Assembly (NCBI GenBank): GCA_024643485.1
Contig: JAHEMU010000025.1
Span: 1-12,894, forward strand
Direction: 5' to 3'
Origin: Cytophagales bacterium
GTDB lineage: Bacteria; Bacteroidota; Bacteroidia; Cytophagales; Cyclobacteriaceae
Length of the DNA: 12,894 bases
Both the position numbers and the translations under genes were made by a program. Below, piece by piece: positions 1 through 7,054 of this stretch; the stretch's first letter is position 1; each line of letters begins with the position of its first letter. The notes below the pieces were generated by a model. That model saw only the letters and a program-made list of their open reading frames with translations, ran no database searches and was not told the DNA's origin.

Positions 1-389
1 GTGGTTTGTATAATGGTTTAACTGTTAAACACTTTACAGGTGGAAATAAGGCTTTGGAAGGTTTGTTGCAAACAAGATATCAGGGTTTTAGTATAACTGG
101 ATTGTTGGAATTTGATAATGCAATTTCTGATGTTGATGGTCTGAGCTGGTTTTATGGAATTGGTGGCCACATAGGAACCTACGATAATGATGTAAATGCA
201 CCTTGGTATGATCCAGCTAAAAGCAATTATACTATTATAGGAGCAGATTTAATTTTAGGTTTGGAGTTCACTATTCCTAATGCACCTATAGCATTCCAGA
301 TAGATTGGAAACCGGTTTTCAACCTTGTTGGCTATAATGGATTTATAGGTGATGGTGGTGCGTTCTCAATTCGTTACGCTATAAAATAA
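1..389 (+). CDS. Outer-membrane beta-barrel protein, C-terminal part (5' end outside window)
   Basis: Only the last 128 or so codons are visible. The frame is open from base 3 (GGT) and ends at TAA 387-389, so the true start lies upstream; the TTG at position 6 is not a convincing start. The visible part alternates aromatic or hydrophobic residues with polar ones and is rich in Gly, in phrases such as GFSITGLLEF, WFYGIGGHIG, GADLILGLEF and FQIDWKPVFN. It ends in the strand-like SIRYAI followed by Lys. This is the pattern of the last strands of a small outer-membrane barrel, and it resembles hypothetical barrel proteins common in Bacteroidota. No enzymatic motif is visible. A structural or porin-like role is inferred from the fold pattern only. 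Transcription probably stops at the hairpin just downstream. Confidence 0.7.
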   Translation, partial: GLYNGLTVKHFTGGNKALEGLLQTRYQGFSITGLLEFDNAISDVDGLSWFYGIGGHIGTYDNDVNAPWYDPAKSNYTIIGADLILGLEFTIPNAPIAFQIDWKPVFNLVGYNGFIGDGGAFSIRYAIK

Positions 390-413
390 GATTTCAGCAA
401 ATAATCTATAAAC

Positions 414-442
414 AAAAAAGCCATCATTTGATGGCTTTTTTT
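414..442. terminator. Bidirectional rho-independent terminator
   Basis: GCCATCA (420-426) pairs with TGATGGC (429-435). A-tract 414-419 and T-tract 436-442 flank the stem, so a U-run follows the hairpin on both strands. It sits between the converging ends of the barrel gene (stop 389) and the HEAT-DUF1080 gene (stop 465) and can serve both. The drawn loop is only 2 nt, so in practice the last A-T pair probably opens to give a 4-nt loop. Confidence 0.85.
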
Positions 443-464
443 ATTGGTTGATAATTTTAAAAAA

Positions 465-3400
465 CTATAATTCCTTTATTCTTATATTCCTGAATTTCAC
501 AACACTTCCGTGACCAAGAAATCCAATGTGCCCTGTTTTCCGTTTTATACCGGGGTGCTCATTGCCATCAAGTGTCCCTGCAGCAGATGCTTTTACATAG
601 TCCGCATCAACAATCGTTTCACCGTTCAGAATAATGGTTATACGATTGCCATTTACTCTCACTTCTTCCGCATTCCATTCTCCTACCGGTTTTAAAAAGC
701 CTCTTTTAGCAGCAACCACTCCGTAAATTGAACCGTGATATTGCCATTCATGCAAATCTGAATAGATGTCTGCTGTATTATCTAATATCTGCAATTCCTT
801 CCCCACGTAAGCAGCATCTCCTTCAAGAGGGGCGTGAATACCAAGACCATTATTTGCACCTGGCGTTAATTGAAATTCAAATCGGAAAACGAAATTACTG
901 TATTCTTTTTCTGTGTATAAATTTCCATGATCACCGCTTTTGGGAGAGATAATTATTGTTCCATTTTCAGCACTATAATCAACTTTATTCCCAGTCCAAC
1001 CTTCTAAATTGGCTCCATTAAACAAACTCTTAAATCCATCCCTTTTCTCTTCATTCGTTAAGCCGAAATCTGGAGAACTTATTTCACGAACATAGATATC
1101 GCGGAATGCAAGTTGTGACCCATGTGCTTGTAATTCAATCGTTCCAGTAGGGAATATGGCTTGATTGCGGTCCCAATAATTTTCTAATGGGACTTGATCC
1201 ACAACGGTTTGTCCATTTAATTCTACAGTCACCTTTTCACCAATCATGATAATATGAAAGCTATTCCATTCACCTACAGGATTATCAGCAACATGCGATG
1301 GCTTACTTTGGTTCTTTTGATTGTTATATAAACCACCTGATCCTACTTGAGCGCCTACTTCCACTCTTGATGTATCCCAAATTTGAACCTGAGGCGTTCC
1401 TCTTAAATAAATACCACTGTCACCACCTTTTGTGATTTTCCAATCGACATACATTTCGAAATCTCCATATTCTTTCACGGAAAGTAAATTTTGGCCGTCA
1501 CCTTCAAACATGATTTGCCCATCTTTTACTGACCAATTTTTATTAAGATCTTTATCTGCCTGATTTTGTTTGGCTTTTAACTCTTTTGCATTCAATTTTT
1601 TTAATGCAATCGGATTGTCTACATATCCTTTCCAACCGGATAAATCTTTGCCATTAAACATGGTAGTAAAACCAGCGGATTCATTCATACTCTCTAAATA
1701 GGCATTGATATCCGCGATGGAATATTGTACTTCACCACCCGCCAATGTCTCAATAACTAAATTTAACATATTGCGAACATCCGTTCCGTATAAGCCATGG
1801 TCATCCTGGGGTGTTGGAAGGGCCATATTCATTAACGCACGAGCAGTAGTCTGTTCATATGCAGCGTAATTAATAAATGAACTCACGTATTTAAAGGCAG
1901 GGTACGTACGTATTCTCCCAAGAGATCGGATAAGTGTATTTTTCTGCTGATCATTAATTGATAATTCCATCAACGACCGTAAATACAATAACTTCTGTGT
2001 ATCAGGAATTGGGTTGTTATTGATGATATTTACCAATGAGTTAAATATTGCATCCTCTTTATTTGCTTTATAAAGTGTAAATAATGAAGTGATTGCTGCT
2101 TCATCTGGCCAAGAAATATAACACTGCTTCACTTGATTTGAGTAATCATTAAATTTTTCGTAGCTCTGAATCATTTTAAAATTTTCAGTACCTCCAAGCG
2201 TTGGCGCTAAATTAAAAATGAGCTCCAAATCATTTGTTTGTTTAAGAACTTCCTTTAAAGCTTCATTTTGTTTTTTAGAATCTTTTATCTGATTTAATGC
2301 TACCGAAAGGGCAGATGCAAGGCTTTCTCTATAATCTGAGCCTAGTTTTTTTACCAAGCCGGTAATCTGACTTAAATTTTCAGGCTGGGCTATTTTAGCA
2401 AGATTATCAACGGCTGCTTTTCGAACACTTTCATCAGCATGCTGAGTATATTTTATAAATTGATCAAATGATGAATTACCTGATTTTTCAGCCAAAAGAT
2501 TTAGAATCCCGGGAATAGACGAAGACGGAGCTGAAGGCGAAGAAATATTGTCCCAAAGAGCTGATGCGTTTTTATTTGACACAATCAATTGAAGCGATTT
2601 CAAACTCGGCTCCAACCATTGTTCGTTATGTGCTAATGAGAGAAGCTTTTCGATGGATTTATCACCCTCTACTGCTACTAAACCATTGGTTAAATAGGAG
2701 AGGGGAGCATTTGGTAAAGAGGATGAAGACTCGATTAGATCATTTAGTAATTTACTGTTCTTTTGTGCAACAACATATTGAATAATAGTCGTTTGAACCT
2801 CAGTTTCAGAAGATTTATAGAGTTTTAAAAGGACTTTACTACTGATATTAATGTTGTTTTTTCCGGATAGAGCTATAACTTGTTGAACATATCCTAAAGC
2901 ACTGTTTTTTAATTCTTTGCTCACTAATTTTTCTAAATTATCGGGAACCTTAGATTCCATTTTGATGGAGAGCGCTTCGTATCGATATTTGAGTTGATTT
3001 TCTGCAGTACAATTTTCTAATATTGCATTAATCCCAGCTACGGATAGTTCTTTTTTGCCTTGATTTGCAGTGTTTCTTGAAAAATTAACCAAAGATTGTA
3101 CAACAAATGCTTCATCTTTTTCAGGAGAATAACCAATAGCTGCTGCCTGTGTTTTTAGATAATTTAAAGAAGCTTGTGTAGTAGAAAAGGATAAATGTTC
3201 ATTCCCTGCTTGGTGTAAACTTACATTTCCAGATAGAGGTGTTTTTTGTAACAGCTCAATTATATCTGAAGTCAACTTATGTGAACTCAGGTGGGTGAGA
3301 GATTTAATAAGTTGTGGTTTAAATGGAGCTGGAATATTGAAAAAATTGGCTTCTAAAAACGTTTTTGCCTCCTCGGATTTATTGCTTTCAATAAGCATTA

Positions 3401-3863
3401 ACACTTCAGGAGTTAAATTCGAGTTATTTAAAAGGGGTGAAAGTGATGGAATTTGTGCATTGTTTATTGTATAACGCAGAGGAATCAATAAAAATCGCTG
3501 AAAATCAAGGTTCTTTGATTTTGTACAATAAGCTATGATAAGCGTGTTGAATTTATTTAATACAGTACTATTATTTGTAGCGCCTATGTATCGAGCAAAT
3601 GATGTCAAGGCATATCTTACCGCTTGATTTCCATCTGAAGCGGCATTGTTTGCTAATTGATCAAGCATGATCGTCCAGCCTTCAACAGATACATCTTCCA
3701 TTGTTTTCATCAATACATTCATGCGATCATTGTTATTAGAAGGCATTTCTGTCAGAATATCTGCAACTTTAGTATTTAAGGTCCTTTGGTCTTGACCGAA
3801 TGTATGTACTAGGCCGATAAAAAATAGTAGGATAACCGTAAGGTATAATTTATTAGTTTTCAT
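465..3863 (-). CDS. Secreted HEAT-repeat protein with two tandem DUF1080 (3-keto-disaccharide hydrolase) domains
   Basis: This is a 1132-residue exported protein. The start chosen is ATG 3863: it gives a clean signal peptide (basic KTNK, hydrophobic core about residues 6-22, probable cleavage near G23/Q24) and lies 14 nt after the upstream stop. The ATG at 3890 would add nine residues before the signal peptide and overlap that gene. Residues about 30-720 are alpha-helical HEAT-like repeats, clearest at about 478-492 (DESVRKAAVDNLAKIA). Two jelly-roll DUF1080 domains (PF06439) follow at about 728-930 (MFNGKDLSGW, GGDSGIYLRG, GEWNSFHI) and 941-1132 (LFNGANLEGW, GANNGLGIHAP, GEWNAEEVRVNG). Family members cleave 3-keto-glycosides, and databases often label them glycoside-hydrolase-16-like. 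The partner oxidoreductase directly upstream could supply the 3-keto substrate. The helical part may be a binding scaffold, which is inference. The substrate is unknown. Confidence 0.85.
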   Translation of the reverse strand: MKTNKLYLTVILLFFIGLVHTFGQDQRTLNTKVADILTEMPSNNNDRMNVLMKTMEDVSVEGWTIMLDQLANNAASDGNQAVRYALTSFARYIGATNNSTVLNKFNTLIIAYCTKSKNLDFQRFLLIPLRYTINNAQIPSLSPLLNNSNLTPEVLMLIESNKSEEAKTFLEANFFNIPAPFKPQLIKSLTHLSSHKLTSDIIELLQKTPLSGNVSLHQAGNEHLSFSTTQASLNYLKTQAAAIGYSPEKDEAFVVQSLVNFSRNTANQGKKELSVAGINAILENCTAENQLKYRYEALSIKMESKVPDNLEKLVSKELKNSALGYVQQVIALSGKNNINISSKVLLKLYKSSETEVQTTIIQYVVAQKNSKLLNDLIESSSSLPNAPLSYLTNGLVAVEGDKSIEKLLSLAHNEQWLEPSLKSLQLIVSNKNASALWDNISSPSAPSSSIPGILNLLAEKSGNSSFDQFIKYTQHADESVRKAAVDNLAKIAQPENLSQITGLVKKLGSDYRESLASALSVALNQIKDSKKQNEALKEVLKQTNDLELIFNLAPTLGGTENFKMIQSYEKFNDYSNQVKQCYISWPDEAAITSLFTLYKANKEDAIFNSLVNIINNNPIPDTQKLLYLRSLMELSINDQQKNTLIRSLGRIRTYPAFKYVSSFINYAAYEQTTARALMNMALPTPQDDHGLYGTDVRNMLNLVIETLAGGEVQYSIADINAYLESMNESAGFTTMFNGKDLSGWKGYVDNPIALKKLNAKELKAKQNQADKDLNKNWSVKDGQIMFEGDGQNLLSVKEYGDFEMYVDWKITKGGDSGIYLRGTPQVQIWDTSRVEVGAQVGSGGLYNNQKNQSKPSHVADNPVGEWNSFHIIMIGEKVTVELNGQTVVDQVPLENYWDRNQAIFPTGTIELQAHGSQLAFRDIYVREISSPDFGLTNEEKRDGFKSLFNGANLEGWTGNKVDYSAENGTIIISPKSGDHGNLYTEKEYSNFVFRFEFQLTPGANNGLGIHAPLEGDAAYVGKELQILDNTADIYSDLHEWQYHGSIYGVVAAKRGFLKPVGEWNAEEVRVNGNRITIILNGETIVDADYVKASAAGTLDGNEHPGIKRKTGHIGFLGHGSVVKFRNIRIKEL

Positions 3864-3877
3864 AGTTAAGTCAGTTT

Positions 3878-5146
3878 TCAAATGGTCCATGGACCTCTCA
3901 TTGGTTGATTAATTAATAAATTAGCTGCGTCATCGTTTTTAAATCGCAATAATTTTGAATCAAATTCAAGATTTCGACCTAAACGAACGGCTAAAATGCC
4001 AAGGTTAACCAAAGTACTTGATCTGAAACCATTACTTTCGTTAAGCGCAAATTTTTGACGGGTACGAACAGCCTCAGAAAAGTTGGTAATGACAGGCGAT
4101 GGGTCAGGTAATTGGTCTATTTTTTTCTGAATATTAGGAATATCAGAGACCATATTTGGGAAAAGCTTTCCATTTGGACCAGAAATAAAGGCAGCATCTT
4201 TATCCTTATTTTCACCATCCAAAATGATTTTACATCCATCGGCATAAGTATAAGTAATTCTTCTCCAGGTTCCGACAGCATCATAGTGTTGTTGAGGTGC
4301 ATCTACTTCAATTTTAACTGGGCTTTCATTGTCTTTACCTAATACATATTGAACTGGATCGAGATAATGCTGCCCCATGTCACCAAGTCCACCACCATCA
4401 TAATCCCAATATCCTCTAAAATTAACATGAACGCGCTCTTTATTATAAGGTTTATATGGAGCAGGCCCTAGCCAAGTCTCGTAATCTAACTGTTCAGGAA
4501 CTTTTTGTTCGGTGAGGTGAGTTTTACCTCTCCAGAAAAATTTCCAATTAAAGCCTGTAATGCCACTTACAGTGACGGTGAGTGGCCAACCTAGCATGCC
4601 ACTATCAACTACTTTTTTTATCGGTTTCACTTCCGTGTTAAACCCATAAAAACGATCTTCAAATCGAAACCATGTATTAAGTCTAAAAATTCTACCAGTA
4701 GCTTCGACAGCCTGTTTTACCTTAATTCCCTCACCTATTGTACGGGTCATGGGTTTTTCACACCAAATATCTTTGCCAGCTTCTGCGGCTTCTTTGGCCA
4801 TTATTCCATGCCAATGTGGCGGTGTTGCTATATGAACGATATCAACTTCTGGAAGTGCTAACAAATCTCTGAAATTGGAGAAGGTTTTAACTGGATTTCC
4901 AATCGCTTTCTGAGCTAAATCCAAGTGATTTCGATCTACATCACAAATGGCTACAACACGAGTACCCTCATAATCAATATGTCCTCTTCCCATGGAACCA
5001 ACTCCTATAATTCCTTTTGTTAATTGGTCGGATGGGGCAATAAAACCGGGTCCACCCAAGACATGGCGAGGAACAATGCTTATTCCGGCGAGGGAAAGAG
5101 CGGTGGTTTTAATGAAATTTCTCCTAGTAGTAAAATTCTTCTTCAT
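3878..5146 (-). CDS. Tat-exported Gfo/Idh/MocA family NAD(P)-dependent oxidoreductase
   Basis: This 422-residue protein has a twin-arginine signal (TTRRNFIKT, R8-R9, then a hydrophobic stretch to about residue 31), so it is probably exported folded with its cofactor bound. The Rossmann fingerprint GVGSMG is at 48-53, with an acidic CDVD at the end of the second strand (about 68-71). The family EKP motif is at 130-132, and GDMGQH (255-260) carries the usual catalytic-region histidine. The C-terminus ends in MRGPWTI, as in many exported Bacteroidota members. Characterised members oxidise or reduce sugar hydroxyls, or act as glycosidases through a transient 3-keto step. The next gene, 14 nt downstream, encodes a DUF1080 protein, which favours C3 oxidation of a glycoside as the role here. 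The exact substrate cannot be read from sequence. ATG 5146 is chosen because it gives the full Tat signal; no Shine-Dalgarno sequence is evident. Confidence 0.9.
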   Translation of the reverse strand: MKKNFTTRRNFIKTTALSLAGISIVPRHVLGGPGFIAPSDQLTKGIIGVGSMGRGHIDYEGTRVVAICDVDRNHLDLAQKAIGNPVKTFSNFRDLLALPEVDIVHIATPPHWHGIMAKEAAEAGKDIWCEKPMTRTIGEGIKVKQAVEATGRIFRLNTWFRFEDRFYGFNTEVKPIKKVVDSGMLGWPLTVTVSGITGFNWKFFWRGKTHLTEQKVPEQLDYETWLGPAPYKPYNKERVHVNFRGYWDYDGGGLGDMGQHYLDPVQYVLGKDNESPVKIEVDAPQQHYDAVGTWRRITYTYADGCKIILDGENKDKDAAFISGPNGKLFPNMVSDIPNIQKKIDQLPDPSPVITNFSEAVRTRQKFALNESNGFRSSTLVNLGILAVRLGRNLEFDSKLLRFKNDDAANLLINQPMRGPWTI

Positions 5147-5160
5147 AATATTCGGTTTGG

Positions 5161-5196
5161 TTTCTCAATATAATTAGGTAATGGTGGTTTGAGAAA
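5161..5196. promoter_or_regulatory. Inverted repeat in the divergent intergenic region, possible operator
   Basis: TTTCTCAA (5161-5168) and TTGAGAAA (5189-5196) form a perfect 8-bp inverted repeat, 20 nt apart, centre to centre 28 bp. It lies in the 101-bp gap between the oxidoreductase start (5146) and the lipoprotein start (5248), where a dimeric regulator could control either gene. No U-tract follows, so it is not a terminator. An 8-bp repeat in AT-rich DNA can arise by chance, so confidence is low. Confidence 0.3.
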
Positions 5197-5226
5197 TATT
5201 GAATGAATTATTTAAATAGAATTGGC

Positions 5227-5234
5227 TAAATTTC
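5227..5234 (+). promoter_or_regulatory. Possible Bacteroidota -7 promoter element for the lipoprotein cassette
   Basis: TAAATTTC matches the Bacteroidota consensus TAnnTTTG except at the last base, and ends 13 nt before the ATG at 5248. No TTG or TTTG is found at the expected spacing upstream, so support is weak. Confidence 0.25.
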
Positions 5235-5247
5235 ATTAACTTAAATT

Positions 5248-5703
5248 ATGCTTAGAAAAATATTGATAATTGTACTAATTGTAGGTGGTTGGTCGTGCTC
5301 TGATTTAAAAAAGGAAGCTCAGGTTGCTATAGATGACCATTTGAATAAAGTGGATTCATTTTATATACAGGTAATTGATGTACATAATGAGATTATGCCA
5401 AAAATTGATGAAATGATGGAGTTGAAAATTCAATTAAAAGAAGAATTGACTCGAATGGAGACGGGGGTTAAGGAGGTGAATAAGGTGAGAATGGAAGCTA
5501 TCAAGCAAATTATTTCAGAATTAGATGCAGCGGATGATTTGATGATGGATTGGATGAGAAATGAATCCGTTAAGCCCTCGGATAGTTTAAATATTGAAAT
5601 CCGTATGAAAAAATTGAACGTGAGTTTTGATAAAATTATGCAAGTAAAAGCGAGAATGGATAGTAGTATTAATGCTGCTAAAATAAATCTTCAAGAAAAT
5701 TAA
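5248..5703 (+). CDS. Small helical lipoprotein of unknown function
   Basis: This is a 151-residue protein. The N-terminus is a lipoprotein-like signal: MLRK, hydrophobic ILIIVLIVGG, then WSC with the candidate lipidated cysteine at C17. The lipobox is imperfect (Trp at -2), but Bacteroidota tolerate this, and the following SDLKKE places an acidic residue near the cysteine, as seen in surface or outer-membrane lipoproteins of this phylum. The rest is predicted helical and strongly charged, probably a helical bundle or coiled coil. Recognisable phrases are DVHNEIMPKIDEMMELK (44-60) and AADDLMMDWM (94-103). Similar Bacteroidota proteins carry names such as viral A-type inclusion protein, which say nothing about function. 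It is first in a three-gene plus-strand run, 11 nt before the SRPBCC gene. No function is assigned. Confidence 0.75.
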   Translation: MLRKILIIVLIVGGWSCSDLKKEAQVAIDDHLNKVDSFYIQVIDVHNEIMPKIDEMMELKIQLKEELTRMETGVKEVNKVRMEAIKQIISELDAADDLMMDWMRNESVKPSDSLNIEIRMKKLNVSFDKIMQVKARMDSSINAAKINLQEN

Positions 5704-5714
5704 ATTTTTGCTAC

Positions 5715-6152
5715 ATGAAATTTCAGCTCGAGATAGAAATAAACGCACCCCGATCCACGGTTATAGAATTGTTTGATAATGTAGAAAATATGTCGAAATG
5801 GCAAAAGGAACTAGTAAGTTTCGAACATGTAAGCGGTGTGCCGGGTGAGAAAGGTGCAGTATCAAAACTCATTTATCTAATGGGGAAAAGAAAGGTTGAA
5901 ATGATCGAGACGATAACAGAAAACAATCTTCCTATCCACATGCATGGGACTTACCAAGCAAAAGGAGTGTTAAATAAAATTGAAAATTATTTTGATGAAC
6001 TGGATCAGAATACCACATTATGGAGATCTGATAATGAATATAAGCTAAGTGGGGTCATGAAAATTATTGGATTTATGTTTCCTTCTTCTTTTGAAAAGCA
6101 ATCGTATAAATTAATGGAAGATTTTAAATCATTTGTGGAGACTAACTCCTAA
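5715..6152 (+). CDS. SRPBCC (START-like) family protein
   Basis: This 145-residue protein begins MKFQLEIEINAPRSTVIELF, the first strand and helix of the SRPBCC/polyketide-cyclase helix-grip fold. The N-terminal INAPRSTVIELFDNVENMSKW is characteristic. The middle is beta-rich, and a long amphipathic C-terminal helix (about 120-143, FEKQSYKLMEDFKSF) closes the hydrophobic cavity. The family binds hydrophobic ligands or lipids and sometimes catalyses cyclisation, but no ligand can be inferred here. There is no signal peptide, so it is probably cytoplasmic. It lies 11 nt after the lipoprotein gene and 5 nt before the transporter gene, so the three are probably co-transcribed. Length is normal for a single-domain member. 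Confidence 0.8.
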   Translation: MKFQLEIEINAPRSTVIELFDNVENMSKWQKELVSFEHVSGVPGEKGAVSKLIYLMGKRKVEMIETITENNLPIHMHGTYQAKGVLNKIENYFDELDQNTTLWRSDNEYKLSGVMKIIGFMFPSSFEKQSYKLMEDFKSFVETNS

Positions 6153-6157
6153 ATGAA

Positions 6158-7054
6158 ATGCACGAGCACCACTCACATACGCATGATCACCGCCACCACT
6201 CTTCTGGGTTTGCAGGTGCTTTTTGGATTAATTTAATATTCTCATTTGTAGAACTTTTTGGCGGAATTTATTTTGGAAGTATTGCGGTAGTAAGTGATGC
6301 TATTCATGATTTTTCAGATAGCATCAGCTTAGCATTAGGTTGGTACTTTAACCGAGTATCAAAAAGATCAGTGGACAATAGCTTTACTTTCGGGTATAGG
6401 CGATTTTCAATACTCGGCGCTATTATTAATGGATTAATCCTATTAGTGGGAAGCGGTATTGTACTTTATCATGCGTTGTCCGGCTTGTTTCATCCAGGAA
6501 ATCCACAAGCGCTAGGGATGATAGGGTTGGCAATAGGAGGGATTCTTTTTAATGGAATTGCTTATTTTCAATTTCATGGAAAAAAGGGAATGAATGAGCA
6601 AATGGTTTCACTTCATTTATTAGAGGATGTTTTGGGTTGGGTGGCAGTTCTAGTTGGAGGATGTATTCATTATTTCTTTGATTTCCCCTTGATAGACCCG
6701 ATCTTGGCGATTTTTATTACCATAATAATTTCTTGGCAGGCAGTCAAAAGATTGAAAAAATGTTTGATTTTAATTTTGCAAGGGGTACCCAGTGGTGTGG
6801 ATATGGCTAATTTGAAATTGAAAATTCTACAACTTCAAGGGATTCATGATGTAAGTGATATTCACGGTTGGTCAATGGACGAAGAGTTAGCCATTCTGAC
6901 CATTCATGTCATAGTTAAAAATAACTTGGATTTGAAAGAAATTTCAGAAATTAAAGAAGAAATCCGAGAAATTGGTAAGCAATCCAAGTTTAATCACATT
7001 ACTATTGAAGTTGAAGATTTTCAAACGGCAGGAATAAATGAGAATGTTCATTGA
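6158..7054 (+). CDS. Cation diffusion facilitator (CDF) divalent-metal efflux transporter
   Basis: This is a 298-residue inner-membrane metal/proton antiporter. The N-terminus is very His-rich (eight His in residues 1-14), a likely metal-binding tail. Six membrane segments lie at about 19-38, 42-64, 86-108, 118-139, 152-171 and 175-195. A cytoplasmic ferredoxin-like domain follows at about 205-290. The transport-site pairs are H50/D54 in segment 2 (SDAIHDFSD) and H153/D157 in segment 5 (HLLED). The His-Asp/His-Asp set is typical of Zn or Co/Zn exporters of the CzcD/ZitB/ZnT type rather than the Mn-type DD set. ATG 6158 starts 5 nt after the SRPBCC stop; an ATG at 6153 is out of frame. No metal-sensing regulator is seen nearby. 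Its 3' end overlaps the convergent murB by 7 bp. Zinc is the best guess for substrate. Confidence 0.92.
   Translation: MHEHHSHTHDHRHHSSGFAGAFWINLIFSFVELFGGIYFGSIAVVSDAIHDFSDSISLALGWYFNRVSKRSVDNSFTFGYRRFSILGAIINGLILLVGSGIVLYHALSGLFHPGNPQALGMIGLAIGGILFNGIAYFQFHGKKGMNEQMVSLHLLEDVLGWVAVLVGGCIHYFFDFPLIDPILAIFITIIISWQAVKRLKKCLILILQGVPSGVDMANLKLKILQLQGIHDVSDIHGWSMDEELAILTIHVIVKNNLDLKEISEIKEEIREIGKQSKFNHITIEVEDFQTAGINENVH

Noticed and set aside
2564..2785. Plus-strand open frame inside the HEAT-repeat region
   Set aside because: Antisense to a clear coding region, no family resemblance, no start signal.
3864..3890. Upstream ATG 3890 for the HEAT-DUF1080 protein
   Set aside because: It would put nine extra residues before the signal peptide and overlap the oxidoreductase gene; ATG 3863 gives a standard signal peptide.
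4112..4342. Open frames on both strands (4112-4342 plus, 4117-4302 minus) inside the oxidoreductase gene
   Set aside because: They lie in other frames of a well-supported gene and their translations have no domain character.
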